A stretch of 64,000 nt of DNA from Rhizobacter sp. OV335 (GCF_900142965.1 NZ_FRCQ01000026.1:44055-108054); one strand, 5' to 3'; positions 31,754-40,066 are shown, numbered from the stretch's first letter. A program made the numbers and translations. The notes: generated by a model not told the origin, from the sequence alone.

Positions 31754-31801
31754 CGCTTGAGGTAGTGAGGACGAAGCAAACGGTTGCGAGGTGAGAGGAC
31801 C

Positions 31802-32515
31802 ATGCTGCAAGGTGGGTACATGTCAGTGCTGCAGGCGGGAAGCCGCGACGAGTTCCTCGGGGAAATCGTTCGCTTCACGCAGCAGCTCGGCTTCGAGAAG
31901 GTCAGCGCGACAACGGTCATCGACCACTTCCTGGGCGAGCCGGAGTTCATCGCGGTCGACAACGCGCCTGCGGCATATCGCGAGACCTATGAGGCCGTGA
32001 GCAACGGCAGCAAGGACCCGGTGATGCAGCACTGCAAGCGGCAGAGCGTGCCGATCATCTGGGACCAAGATACCTACACCTCGCGTGGGCTCGGCGAGAA
32101 ATGGGAACAGCAGGCGCGATTCGGCTACAGCTGTGGCATCGGCTTGGCGCTTCATCTGCCGGACGGAAAGCACTTCGTGTTGGGGGTTGAGCGAGACAAG
32201 GCGTTGCCTTCCGACCGCCAGGAACTGACGCGTATCGTGGCCGACCTGCAACTGTTCGCAGTGCATGCCTACGAGGGCGCTTCTCGCATCCTCATCCCGG
32301 CGGCACAGGAGCCGGGGGCTTCGCCACTCACACCTCGCGAGGTTGAGACTCTTCGATGGACGATGGATGGCAAGACCGCGTGGGAAGTCGGCAACATCCT
32401 CGGTATCAGCGAGCGAACTGCTGTACTGCATGTGAACAATGCGATGCACAAACTAGGATGCGTCAACAAGCATCAGGCCGTTCTGAAGGCCTTGCGCATG
32501 GGGCTGATTCGTTGA
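31802..32515 (+). CDS. LuxR-family transcriptional regulator (solo, autoinducer-binding domain)
   Basis: A 237-residue LuxR protein. ATG 31802 follows GAGAGGA; ATG 31820 is an alternative. The N-terminal autoinducer-binding domain retains Tyr63, Asp72, Pro73 and Trp87, corresponding to TraR Tyr61, Asp70, Pro71 and Trp85. The TraR Trp57 position is Tyr59 here. The C-terminal HTH (LTPREVETLRWTMDGKTAWEVGNILGIS) has the invariant Glu180, Leu184 and Gly190. No luxI is present in the window, so it is a LuxR solo or senses a signal made elsewhere. It lies between tandem lux boxes and a peptide gene that has its own lux box; its base composition is lower in G+C than its neighbours. Confidence 0.9.
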   Translation: MLQGGYMSVLQAGSRDEFLGEIVRFTQQLGFEKVSATTVIDHFLGEPEFIAVDNAPAAYRETYEAVSNGSKDPVMQHCKRQSVPIIWDQDTYTSRGLGEKWEQQARFGYSCGIGLALHLPDGKHFVLGVERDKALPSDRQELTRIVADLQLFAVHAYEGASRILIPAAQEPGASPLTPREVETLRWTMDGKTAWEVGNILGISERTAVLHVNNAMHKLGCVNKHQAVLKALRMGLIR

Positions 32516-32548
32516 GTTTTGCACTGCCCGAACTTGGCGTGCAGCGAT

Positions 32549-32568
32549 ACCTGTAAGAGCTGACAGTT
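32549..32568 (+). promoter_or_regulatory. Lux box upstream of the double-glycine peptide gene
   Basis: ACCTGTAAGAGCTGACAGTT has the CTG-N10-CAG core and matches the classical lux-box sequence ACCTGTAGGATCGTACAGGT at 15 of 20 positions. It matches the third box before the LuxR gene at 16 of 20. If centred at -42.5 as in class-II LuxR promoters, transcription would start near 32601, with CAATAG at 32592-32597 as a weak -10, about 43 bases before the peptide start codon. Confidence 0.75.
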
Positions 32569-32643
32569 ACCGCAAACGAGGGGGGCTGCTGCAATAGAGC
32601 CAGTGCACGAGTTGGCGTGCACGCAGCAAGCCAGGAGCTCCTC

Positions 32644-32802
32644 ATGCAACAAGCAATCACACTGATCCCTTCGACGCAATCGAACGACAAGGTTCGCTTC
32701 GAGAGCGAGTCGAAGATCGTTCGCAATGAGCCCGTCGTTCTCGACAGCAAGTTGCTGCGTCTGATCAGCGGCGGCACCGACCTGCCGAACAAGACTTGGT
32801 GA
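32644..32802 (+). CDS. 52-residue peptide with a double-glycine leader, lux-box controlled
   Basis: ATG 32644 has a good ribosome-binding site (AGGAG at 32633-32637, six-base spacer). The 52-residue product has no signal peptide. Residues 33-44 (LDSKLLRLISGG) fit the double-glycine leader pattern of peptides processed by C39-peptidase ABC exporters: Leu at -12, Leu at -7, Ile at -4, Gly at -2 and -1. Cleavage would release the eight-residue tail TDLPNKTW, ending in Trp. The leader part is polar and charged. A lux box lies 76 bases upstream and hairpins follow the stop. No exporter is nearby. It could be a peptide signal, a bacteriocin-like peptide or a precursor of a modified peptide. I know no named family. 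Confidence 0.7.
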   Translation: MQQAITLIPSTQSNDKVRFESESKIVRNEPVVLDSKLLRLISGGTDLPNKTW

Positions 32803-32811
32803 GATGTTCTG

Positions 32812-32976
32812 ACTGCTGCGTCAACAGCAGTGCTTGCAAGGCAAGGTTAGGCAAGAAGTTGATCGAGCAGTGATCGGGCGCTCCAAATTCCCGGGATCAC
32901 TGCAACGAACTCAGCGGAGGAAGTAGTAAATCGAAGAGGAACCCGTGAGCGGCTGTCACCGCAGCGAGGTTCCCTC
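32812..32976 (+). other. Three stem-loops downstream of the peptide gene
   Basis: Three inverted repeats follow the peptide stop: ACTGCTG/CAGCAGT at 32812-32831 (7 bp, 6-base loop), GCAGTGATC/GATCACTGC at 32867-32903 (9 bp, extendable inward by GGG/CCC with a two-base bulge), and GAGGAACC paired with GGTTCCCTC at 32936-32976 (one bulged base), which encloses a further GCGG/CCGC stem. None has a T-tract. GGA-containing loops or single strands (for example GCGGAGGAAG) lie between the last two. This may be a long structured 3' UTR or a small RNA. The stretch 32803-33100 otherwise holds no gene I can support. Confidence 0.5.
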
Positions 32977-33100
32977 GAAGAGACGGGGGTGTCCCTGATC
33001 TCGTCAATGTCAGTGTGCCAAGCCAGGTCTGTTGCGCTTTGAATTGTCGAAGTGACAACAGGCTTGGCCCGGCCGCCTCAGCTCCCGCGAGGCCGGCCCT

Positions 33101-35128
33101 TCAAACCCCCACCAGATTCTGAGCCGCGGCCATCGCAGTGGTATAGACCACCACCTGGTTGCGTCCATCGCGCTTGGCGGCATAGCAGGCCATGTCGGCG
33201 GCCTTCAGCACGTCGACCGCGCTCACGAAGCCGGCGTCGACGTGCACGAGGCCGATGCTCGCCCCCACGCTGAGGCTGCGGCCCTCCCAGGCCAGGCGAT
33301 AGCCGTTGATCGCCGCCCTCAGGCCGTCTGCCAGTTCCACCGCGCGCTTGACCGGACAGTGCGGCAGCAGCACGGCGAACTCGTCGCCCCCCAGGCGTGC
33401 CACCGTGTCCGATGGCCGCACCCGGTCCTGCAGTTGCGTGGCGATGTCGCGCAGCAGCGCGTCGCCGGCCGCATGCCCCGCGCTGTCGTTGACGGCCTTG
33501 AAGCGGTCGAGGTCAATGAACAACGCGCAGAACGGCTGCTCGCCCGCTCTCAGCGTGGCCTCCTCGAGGACCTTCTCGAACTGCATCCTGTTGGCCAGGC
33601 GCGTCATCGCATCATGCGTTGCCGACCACGACAGCCGCGCATGGCGTTCATGCGCCTCGGTCACGTCCTCGACGATCCAGATGATGCCGGCACGCCGGTC
33701 GCTGTCGGGCAACAGGCTGCCGCGGATGTGGCCCCAGAACGTGCTGCCGTCGCGCCGCACGAGTTGGCTCTCGGCCTCGAACACGCCGGTCTCGCCCAAG
33801 GCGTCGCGCGACTGCTGGCTCAGTTGCTGGTGCTGCAATTCGCTCGCGAAGACCTGCCGCGTGTCGTGCCCCAGCAGCTCGGCCTTGTCGCGTCCGAACA
33901 GCTCGCAGAAATGCCGGCTCACCAGCTCGAACCGTCCTTCGCGCGTGAGCGCGATGCCGGCATGCGCCGCATCCAGGACGGCCTGCAGCTGCATCAGCAG
34001 ACGATGGGTCTCGCGGCCCCGCAGCGCCCGCTGTTCGACGACATGCTGGAAGGCGCGCGACAGCGCACCGATCTCGCCACCACCGCGCGGCCAGTCGCCG
34101 CGCAGGGGTGCCTCGTCGTCGAGCAGGCTCATCGCCCGCGCATGCAGGCGCGAGATGGGCCGCGTGATGAACCAGGCCAGCAAGCCCGCGAGCAAGGCCG
34201 CCGCCAGGCCCACCAGCGCGCCGACGCGCCAGGCCGTGTCGCGCGCGGCGGCCAGCGATTGCATCGCATCGGTTTCGGGGGTGACGTGGACGAGCATCCA
34301 TTCCGCGGCCGGCACGCCGGCCAGCGCCACCAGGTAACCGTGGGTCACCGTGGCCGTGCCCTCCACGTGGATCGTGCTGCCATCCAGGACCCAGCGCTGG
34401 AACTCGGCGCTCAGGCCGATCTCCTCGCGCGCATGGCCCAGGATGCGCTGCGGATCGGCATGCGCCAGGATCTGCCCGCTCTTGTCGATCACGAGATCGC
34501 GCGAGTTGTCGCGGCCGGACGAATCCCGCAGGAACGACAGCAGCCCGGTCTTGTCCAGGCGCAACGCGCCACCGACGACCGCCGTGACCTCTCCATCGAC
34601 CTGCCGCACCGGCACCGCGAAGATCAGGACGGCCGCATGGCTGATCGCGCTGACCAGCGGTCGCGACACCACCGGCAGCTTTTCGCGCATCGCGCGCTGG
34701 AAGTACTCGCGGTCGGCCAGGTTCGGAAGCTTGGTGCCCGGCACGCCCTTCTCGAGGCGCACCAGCAGATCCCCGTTCGGGGCCAGGATGAAGACGGAAT
34801 CGAACAGCAGGCCGGCGGATGGCTTGTCGATCAGGAACTGCGTCAGCGCGGGTCGGTCGCGCAGCAGTTCGGGCCGCACCTGGCTCGCGACACCTTGCAG
34901 CGCCGTCTGCAGCAGCTCGAGCTTGCTGGACAGCAGGCTGGCCGTGCGCTCCACGTCGTTCGCGCTCTGCAGCAGCAGTTGCTGCCGCGAGCGGCTCTGC
35001 GTGGTCGACAGCACGAAGTGCGTCGTCACCGCCGTCGCGGCAACTGCCGTGACCACGCCGGCCGCAACGATCTTGAACTTGACCGAAGAGGCAATCCGAC
35101 GCAGCAGTTGACGAAACTTCAACACCAT
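33101..35128 (-). CDS. Membrane diguanylate cyclase: Cache-HAMP-PAS-GGDEF
   Basis: About 675 residues. TM1 (FKIVAAGVVTAVAATAVTTHFVL) precedes a double Cache-type periplasmic sensor (residues about 40-290, with LFDSVFILAPNGDLLVRLEKG and RDLVIDKSGQILAHAD). TM2 (GALVGLAAALLAGLLAWFI) leads to HAMP (TRPISRLHARAMSLL), a PAS domain (LDAAHAGIALTREGRFELVSRHFCELFGR) and GGDEF (DLDRFKAVNDSAGHAAGD, RLGGDEFAVLLPH). The inhibitory I-site RPSD stands five residues before GGDEF, so product inhibition by c-di-GMP is expected. It makes c-di-GMP from two GTP. ATG 35128 was chosen; GTG 35146 is possible. A GC-rich inverted repeat at 33070-33100 lies after the stop. Confidence 0.9.
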   Translation of the reverse strand: MVLKFRQLLRRIASSVKFKIVAAGVVTAVAATAVTTHFVLSTTQSRSRQQLLLQSANDVERTASLLSSKLELLQTALQGVASQVRPELLRDRPALTQFLIDKPSAGLLFDSVFILAPNGDLLVRLEKGVPGTKLPNLADREYFQRAMREKLPVVSRPLVSAISHAAVLIFAVPVRQVDGEVTAVVGGALRLDKTGLLSFLRDSSGRDNSRDLVIDKSGQILAHADPQRILGHAREEIGLSAEFQRWVLDGSTIHVEGTATVTHGYLVALAGVPAAEWMLVHVTPETDAMQSLAAARDTAWRVGALVGLAAALLAGLLAWFITRPISRLHARAMSLLDDEAPLRGDWPRGGGEIGALSRAFQHVVEQRALRGRETHRLLMQLQAVLDAAHAGIALTREGRFELVSRHFCELFGRDKAELLGHDTRQVFASELQHQQLSQQSRDALGETGVFEAESQLVRRDGSTFWGHIRGSLLPDSDRRAGIIWIVEDVTEAHERHARLSWSATHDAMTRLANRMQFEKVLEEATLRAGEQPFCALFIDLDRFKAVNDSAGHAAGDALLRDIATQLQDRVRPSDTVARLGGDEFAVLLPHCPVKRAVELADGLRAAINGYRLAWEGRSLSVGASIGLVHVDAGFVSAVDVLKAADMACYAAKRDGRNQVVVYTTAMAAAQNLVGV

Positions 35129-35286
35129 GGACGACGATCCAGCCACGGTGTCGGCGGCAACCCAGCGCCGCCGTCAGACCGTGTCCGCGGATGCTCCCAC
35201 GGGCCCGCCGCCGGCAAAACGCCGGGAAGCGCGTCGATCGTGGTTCAGTTCCACCGTTGCCAGATGAGCGGCGGACGATCGGAAGC

Positions 35287-36270
35287 TCAGTCCGGCTTGA
35301 TGCGCGCCCGCGTGATCACCGGCTTCCAGCGTGCCTGTTCCTGCGCGATGAACTGCGCGAACTGCGCCGGCGTGTTGCCGATCGCCTCGGCCGCATCGCC
35401 TTCCAGCCGCTCTTTCGCGGCCTGGGAGCGGATGGCCTTCGCGGCCTCCACCGCGAGGCGGTCCGCATACGTTTGCGCGAGGCTGGACGGGGCCAGCAAC
35501 CCGTACCACTGCGTCATCTCGAAGTTCGGGAAGCCCTGCTCGGCCACGGTCGGCACGTCGGGCAGTTGCGCCAGGCGTTGCTTCGACCCGGTGGCCAGGC
35601 AACGCAGCTTGCCGGCCTTGATGAACTGCAGGATCGCCGGCGCACCGACCGAGGCGGCATCGAGGCGCCCCGCCAGCAGGTCCGTCAGCTGCGGACCGGT
35701 GCCGCGGTACGGCACATGCACGATGAACAGGTTGGCGACGGCCTTCAGGTACTCCATCGCCAGGTGCCCCGCGCTGCCGTTGCCGGCGGAGCCGAAGTTC
35801 AACTGCCCCGGCTTGCTGCGCACCAGCGCGATGAACTCCTTCAGGTTCTTGGCCGGCACGTCCGGGTGGACGACGTAGAGGCTGGGCACCTTGGCCAGCA
35901 AGGTGATGGGGCGGAAATCCTTGATCGGGTCGTACGGCAGCTTGTCGTACATGAACGGGTTCACGGCCAGCGTGCCGATGTGGCCCAGGATCAGCGTGTG
36001 CTGATCTTCGGCGTGGGCCACGTCGGCCATCGCGATGTTGCCGCTGCCGCCGGGCTTGTTCTCGACATAGACCGTCTGGCCCAGGCCCTTGCCCAACTCG
36101 ACGGCGGTCGAGCGGGCCACGATCTCCGAGCTGCCGCCCGGCGCGAATGGCACGACGAAGCGGATCGGCTTGGTCGGCCAGGCGGCACCCTGCCCCCAGC
36201 CGATCGACGGAAGGCTGCCGGCCGCCGCGGCCGCGAGCCAGGTGCGGCGGGTGATGGATTCGAATGGCAT
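35287..36270 (-). CDS. Bug/TctC-family periplasmic solute-binding protein (orphan)
   Basis: A 327-residue secreted protein. The N-terminus SITRRTWLAAAAAG has a twin-arginine-like motif, as in many Bug proteins. Conserved blocks are WPTKPIRFVVPFAPGGSSEIVAR, GQTVYVENKPGGSGNIA, PGQLNFGSAGNGSAGHLAMEYLK, VPYRGTGPQLTDLLAGRLD and LPDVPTVAEQGFP. These proteins bind carboxylates for TctABC uptake systems or act as sensors. No tctA or tctB lies in the window, so this is an orphan copy of the kind that is highly multiplied in Burkholderiales. The ligand cannot be told from sequence. Confidence 0.92.
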   Translation of the reverse strand: MPFESITRRTWLAAAAAGSLPSIGWGQGAAWPTKPIRFVVPFAPGGSSEIVARSTAVELGKGLGQTVYVENKPGGSGNIAMADVAHAEDQHTLILGHIGTLAVNPFMYDKLPYDPIKDFRPITLLAKVPSLYVVHPDVPAKNLKEFIALVRSKPGQLNFGSAGNGSAGHLAMEYLKAVANLFIVHVPYRGTGPQLTDLLAGRLDAASVGAPAILQFIKAGKLRCLATGSKQRLAQLPDVPTVAEQGFPNFEMTQWYGLLAPSSLAQTYADRLAVEAAKAIRSQAAKERLEGDAAEAIGNTPAQFAQFIAQEQARWKPVITRARIKPD

Positions 36271-36284
36271 GTGGAGGTCTCCGC

Positions 36285-36626
36285 TCAGTCAGGATGGACC
36301 AGTCTAGAGAGCGGCCCCGCGTTCGGCATTGGGGGTAGCCGCAGCGGGTGTTCGCCGAGCTGCGGCGAGGTCTCGCGCTCGAGCCGGGTCAACCAGCGGA
36401 TCGCATGATCGGCGTCGACGCCGCACATCTCGGCGCTGGGTTGCAGCGATCCACAGACTGCTGGCCGATCCGGGCGCCCGAAGATCTTGCAGCGCCGTTG
36501 CGCGTCGAGTTGAACGCACGGCACCCCCGCCGGCTTGCCCTCGGGCATGCCGGGAATCGGTGTGCTGATCGACGGCGCGGTGCAGCAGGCGCCACAACCG
36601 GATCGGCAAGCCAAACTCGCATTCAT
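36285..36626 (-). CDS. YkgJ-family cysteine-cluster protein
   Basis: A 113-residue protein from ATG 36626. The cysteine pattern CRSGCGACC...[33 protein letters not shown] is that of the YkgJ family, predicted to bind a zinc or iron-sulfur centre through about seven cysteines. Function is unknown. The frame continues upstream to 36665 but those codons read through a parS site (FHVEQL), and the ATG at 36626 is five bases downstream of that site, so the shorter start is preferred; the ribosome-binding site would lie within parS. It is transcribed away from mnmG. Confidence 0.8.
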   Translation of the reverse strand: MNASLACRSGCGACCTAPSISTPIPGMPEGKPAGVPCVQLDAQRRCKIFGRPDRPAVCGSLQPSAEMCGVDADHAIRWLTRLERETSPQLGEHPLRLPPMPNAGPLSRLVHPD

Positions 36627-36630
36627 CAGT

Positions 36631-36646
36631 TGTTCCACGTGAAACC
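36631..36646. promoter_or_regulatory. parS centromere site 1
   Basis: TGTTCCACGTGAAACC matches the universal chromosomal parS sequence TGTTNCACGTGAAACA at all but the last base. It lies immediately before the YkgJ-like gene and about 155 bases before mnmG, 6 kb from parB. ParB is expected to bind here and spread. Confidence 0.9.
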
Positions 36647-36717
36647 AAGGTGTCGATGAAACCACGCCGCACGCACGGCAGGCTGCGACAACGGATGACG
36701 GGAAGCCGGCCCCCGCC

Positions 36718-36723
36718 TAAAAT
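36718..36723 (+). promoter_or_regulatory. Possible -10 element of mnmG
   Basis: TAAAAT at 36718-36723, in otherwise very G+C-rich DNA, is the only good -10 candidate before mnmG (start 36801). The -35 region 17 bp upstream is poor. It lies between parS site 1 and the gene, so ParB spreading could influence it. Confidence 0.3.
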
Positions 36724-36800
36724 TCAGCCCTCGCCGGCGCCCCTCGCGCCCTGCGCCTGCAGCGCGGACGACCGCCGCTGCAACCCCAACCGGAGCCCCC

Positions 36801-38783
36801 ATGTTGTTCCCCCATGATTTCGACGTGATTGTCGTCGGCGGCGGCCATGCCGGCACCGAGGCCGCGCTCGCCGCGGCCCGCATGGGCTGCAACACCTTGC
36901 TGCTGACACACAACATCGAGACGCTGGGCCAGATGAGCTGCAACCCGTCGATCGGCGGCATCGGCAAGGGGCACCTGGTCAAGGAGGTCGATGCGCTCGG
37001 CGGCGCGATGGCGAGCGCCACCGATGAAGCCGGCATCCAGTTCCGCATCCTCAACGGCTCGAAGGGCCCGGCCGTCCGCGCCACCCGCGCGCAGGCGGAC
37101 CGCATTCTCTACAAGGCGGCCATCCGCCAGCGGCTGGAGAACCAGCCGAACCTGACGCTGTTTCAGCAGGCGGTCGACGATCTGATCGTTGAAGGCGATC
37201 GGGTGGTTGGCGCCGTCACGCAGGTCGGCATCCGCTTTCGCGCCCGGACCGTCGTGCTGACGGCCGGCACCTTCCTCGACGGCCGCATCCACGTCGGGCT
37301 GCAGAACCATGCCGGCGGCCGCGCCGGCGATCCTCCTGCGGTGTCGCTGTCCGCCCGCCTGAAGGAACTGAAGCTGCCGCAAGGTCGGTTGAAGACCGGC
37401 ACGCCGCCACGCCTGGACGGTCGCACGATCGACTTCTCGAAGCTCACCGAACAGCCGGGCGACCTGGACCCGATGCCGGTGTTCAGCTTCATGGGCCATG
37501 CGTCGCAGCACCCGCGCCAGCTGCCTTGCTGGATCACGCACACCAACGAGCGCACGCACGAGATCATCCGCAGCGGCTTCGACCGCAGCCCGATGTTCAC
37601 CGGCGTGATCGAGGGTGTCGGGCCGCGCTACTGCCCGAGCATCGAAGACAAGATCAACCGCTTTGCCGACAAGGACTCGCACCAGATCTTCCTCGAGCCG
37701 GAAGGGCTGACGACGCACGAGTTCTACCCGAACGGCATCAGCACCAGCCTGCCCTTCGACATCCAGCTGGCGGCGGTGCGCTCTATGCAGGGCTTGGAGA
37801 ATGCGCACATTCTTCGGCCCGGTTATGCGATCGAGTACGACTACTTCGATCCGCGCGGCCTCAAGGCCAGCTTCGAGACCAAGTCGATCGACGGGTTGTT
37901 CTTCGCCGGCCAGATCAACGGAACGACCGGCTACGAAGAGGCAGCAGCCCAAGGCCTGTTCGCCGGCATCAACGCCGCCCGCCAGGTACAAGGCCGCGAC
38001 GCCTGGACGCCCCGCCGCGACCAGGCCTACCTGGGCGTGCTCGTCGACGACCTGATCACCAAGGGCGTGACCGAGCCCTACCGCATGTTCACCAGCCGCG
38101 CCGAATTCCGGCTGCAGCTGCGCGAGGACAACGCCGACCTCCGGCTCACCGAGGTCGGCCGTGAGATGGGCTTGGTGGACGACGAGCGCTGGGTTGCCTT
38201 CAACCGCAAGCGCGATGCTGTTTCACGTGAAACCGAACGGCTGCGTTCAACCTGGGTGCACCCCAACCTGCTGCCGGCGGCCGATGCCGAGCGCTTGCTG
38301 GGCAAGGCCATCGAGCATGAATACAGCCTGGCCGACCTGCTCCGGCGCCCGGGCGTCGGCTTCGACGCCATCGCCGAGGTCGCCGCCATCGCGAAGCCGG
38401 ACTCGGCCGTCTCGCGTGCGGCACTCCACGCCGAGCTGGGTCAGACACTCGCCGACACGGTGATCGAGCAGGCCGAGATCAGCATCAAGTACGCCGGCTA
38501 CATCACCAAGCAAAACGACGAGGTCGAGCGCGCCACCCATTTCGAGAACCTGCGCCTGCCGGCCGAACTCGACTACACCCAGGTGACCGCCCTCAGTTTC
38601 GAGGCCCGGCAGAAGCTGACGAAGCACCGGCCCGAGACACTGGGGCAGGCCTCGCGCATCTCCGGCATCACCCCGGCCGCCATTTCGCTGCTGCTGATTC
38701 ACCTGAAGAAGGGCCGCTTCAAGGAATTCATGGCGACCGACCGCGCGGGCAACGACACGACGCCAACCGATGCAGCCGCCTGA
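36801..38783 (+). CDS. mnmG: tRNA uridine 5-carboxymethylaminomethyl modification enzyme MnmG (GidA)
   Basis: A 660-residue protein. The FAD-binding N-terminus is [23 protein letters not shown]; family signatures include [64 protein letters not shown] and [21 protein letters not shown]. With MnmE it modifies the wobble uridine (U34) of several tRNAs using FAD, NADH and methylenetetrahydrofolate. The gene carries parS site 2 within codons for VSRET. Its last 14 bases overlap rsmG, the usual gidA-gidB pair found near replication origins. Confidence 0.97.
   Translation: MLFPHDFDVIVVGGGHAGTEAALAAARMGCNTLLLTHNIETLGQMSCNPSIGGIGKGHLVKEVDALGGAMASATDEAGIQFRILNGSKGPAVRATRAQADRILYKAAIRQRLENQPNLTLFQQAVDDLIVEGDRVVGAVTQVGIRFRARTVVLTAGTFLDGRIHVGLQNHAGGRAGDPPAVSLSARLKELKLPQGRLKTGTPPRLDGRTIDFSKLTEQPGDLDPMPVFSFMGHASQHPRQLPCWITHTNERTHEIIRSGFDRSPMFTGVIEGVGPRYCPSIEDKINRFADKDSHQIFLEPEGLTTHEFYPNGISTSLPFDIQLAAVRSMQGLENAHILRPGYAIEYDYFDPRGLKASFETKSIDGLFFAGQINGTTGYEEAAAQGLFAGINAARQVQGRDAWTPRRDQAYLGVLVDDLITKGVTEPYRMFTSRAEFRLQLREDNADLRLTEVGREMGLVDDERWVAFNRKRDAVSRETERLRSTWVHPNLLPAADAERLLGKAIEHEYSLADLLRRPGVGFDAIAEVAAIAKPDSAVSRAALHAELGQTLADTVIEQAEISIKYAGYITKQNDEVERATHFENLRLPAELDYTQVTALSFEARQKLTKHRPETLGQASRISGITPAAISLLLIHLKKGRFKEFMATDRAGNDTTPTDAAA
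38219..38234. promoter_or_regulatory. parS centromere site 2 (inside mnmG)
   Basis: TGTTTCACGTGAAACC lies inside the mnmG coding sequence, where it encodes Val-Ser-Arg-Glu-Thr. It matches the parS palindrome except for the last base. Confidence 0.92.
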
Positions 38784-39426
38784 GGCCCTCACCCTCGCCA
38801 GCGGTTTGGAACGGCTAGGGCTCGCGCTCGATGCCGACCAGCAGGCCCGCCTCCTCGCCTACCAGGACCTGATCGCGAAGTGGAACCGCGTCTACAACCT
38901 GACGGCGGTGCGCGACCCGGCCGAGATGTTGACCCACCACCTGCTCGACAGCCTGTCTGTCGTGCTGCCGCTGCGCCGACATGCCGCCGGACGACCGCTG
39001 CGCCTGCTCGATGTCGGCAGCGGGGCCGGCCTGCCCGGCGTCGTGCTCGCCATTGCCGAACCGCAGTGGCACATCTCCTGCGTCGACACCGTCGGCAAGA
39101 AGGCCAGCTTCATTCAGCAAGCCGCGGCCGAGCTGGGCTTGCGCCAGCTTCGCTCCGAGCATGCGCGCGTGGAGGAGATGCCACCGGCCCAGGCTGACGT
39201 GGTCACGTCCCGTGCGTTCGCCTCGCTGAGCGATTTCACCCGGCTGACCGCCAAGCACCTCGCACCGGCCGGCGGCACCTGGATGGCGATGAAGGGCAAA
39301 CCGCCCACCGCCGAGATCGCGGAGCTGCCGGCGATCCTCGATGTGTTTCACGTGGAACCGTTGCAAGTGCCCGACCTCGACGCCGAGCGCTGCCTGATCT
39401 GGATCCGCCCGCGGGCCGCCGAATGA
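38770..39426 (+). CDS. rsmG: 16S rRNA (guanine527-N7)-methyltransferase RsmG (GidB)
   Basis: A 218-residue SAM-dependent methyltransferase. [28 protein letters not shown] is the family N-terminus and [20 protein letters not shown] is the SAM motif [19 protein letters not shown] and [11 protein letters not shown] are further RsmG blocks. It methylates G527 of 16S rRNA; loss gives low-level streptomycin resistance in other bacteria. It overlaps mnmG by 14 bases and the LysE gene by four, and contains parS site 3 near its end. Confidence 0.96.
   Translation: MQPPEALTLASGLERLGLALDADQQARLLAYQDLIAKWNRVYNLTAVRDPAEMLTHHLLDSLSVVLPLRRHAAGRPLRLLDVGSGAGLPGVVLAIAEPQWHISCVDTVGKKASFIQQAAAELGLRQLRSEHARVEEMPPAQADVVTSRAFASLSDFTRLTAKHLAPAGGTWMAMKGKPPTAEIAELPAILDVFHVEPLQVPDLDAERCLIWIRPRAAE
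39344..39359. promoter_or_regulatory. parS centromere site 3 (inside rsmG)
   Basis: TGTTTCACGTGGAACC lies in the rsmG coding sequence, where it reads within codons for Phe-His-Val-Glu-Pro. One internal base departs from the perfect palindrome (GGAAC for GAAAC), which is tolerated in known sites. It is about 700 bases before parA. Confidence 0.85.
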
Positions 39427-40040
39427 CGGTGCTCGGCATCTCCGACTACGGCTCGTTCTGCTTGGCCATCGTGCTGTTCCTGGCCCTGCCCGGCCCTGGC
39501 ACGCTGGCCTTGCTGACCTCGACCGCGAAGGGCGGATTCCGCGCCGGTGCAGCCGCCACGTTCGGGCTGATCGCCGGCGACCAGGTCCTGCTGTGGCTCG
39601 CCGTCGGTGGCGTTGCCGCGTTGCTCGCCTCCCATCCGACCGCGTTCCGGCTGGTGCAGTACGGCGGTGCGGCGTACCTGGCCTGGATCGGCCTGCGACT
39701 GCTGCTGGCCAAGCCAGGGGATGCCTCGCCGATCCGCATCGAGCCCCGCGACTACGCGCGCCAAGCCTTCCTGATCACCTTGCTGAATCCGAAGGCCATC
39801 GCGTTCTACATGGCCTTCTTCCCGCTGTTCATCAACCCGGCCACGCACCGCGGCGCGATCACCTTTGCCGCGATGGCCGCGACGATCGCGTTGATCACCC
39901 TCGCCTACTGCCTCACGCTGTGCGCCTTTGCGCAGTCGGTGTCGAACAAAGTCCGCCGGCATCGCCGATTGGCCGCGTGCTTGCAGAAGGCGGCTGGTAT
40001 CTTCCTGATCGGCTTCGGCATTCGCCTCGGCAGCAACTGA
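39423..40040 (+). CDS. LysE/RhtB-family amino acid exporter
   Basis: A 205-residue membrane protein with six hydrophobic segments. LFLALPGPGTLALLTSTAKGGFRAGAAATFGLIAGDQ is the LysE signature, and FLITLLNPKAIAFYMAFFPLFI the conserved Asn-Pro-Lys element. Family members export amino acids or derivatives such as homoserine, threonine or lysine; the substrate is unknown. The start overlaps the rsmG stop (ATGA), and parA begins 26 bases after the stop, so it probably sits in the mnmG-rsmG-parA transcript. Confidence 0.9.
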   Translation: MTVLGISDYGSFCLAIVLFLALPGPGTLALLTSTAKGGFRAGAAATFGLIAGDQVLLWLAVGGVAALLASHPTAFRLVQYGGAAYLAWIGLRLLLAKPGDASPIRIEPRDYARQAFLITLLNPKAIAFYMAFFPLFINPATHRGAITFAAMAATIALITLAYCLTLCAFAQSVSNKVRRHRRLAACLQKAAGIFLIGFGIRLGSN

Positions 40041-40066
40041 TCCCTCTTCCAGCACCGCCCTCCTCC

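Noticed and set aside
35287..36270. Complete tripartite TctABC transporter
   Set aside because: Only the binding protein is present; no tctA or tctB-like gene is in the window.
36300..36800. Replication origin next to mnmG
   Set aside because: parS is present, but I see no cluster of DnaA boxes or A+T-rich unwinding region in this stretch.
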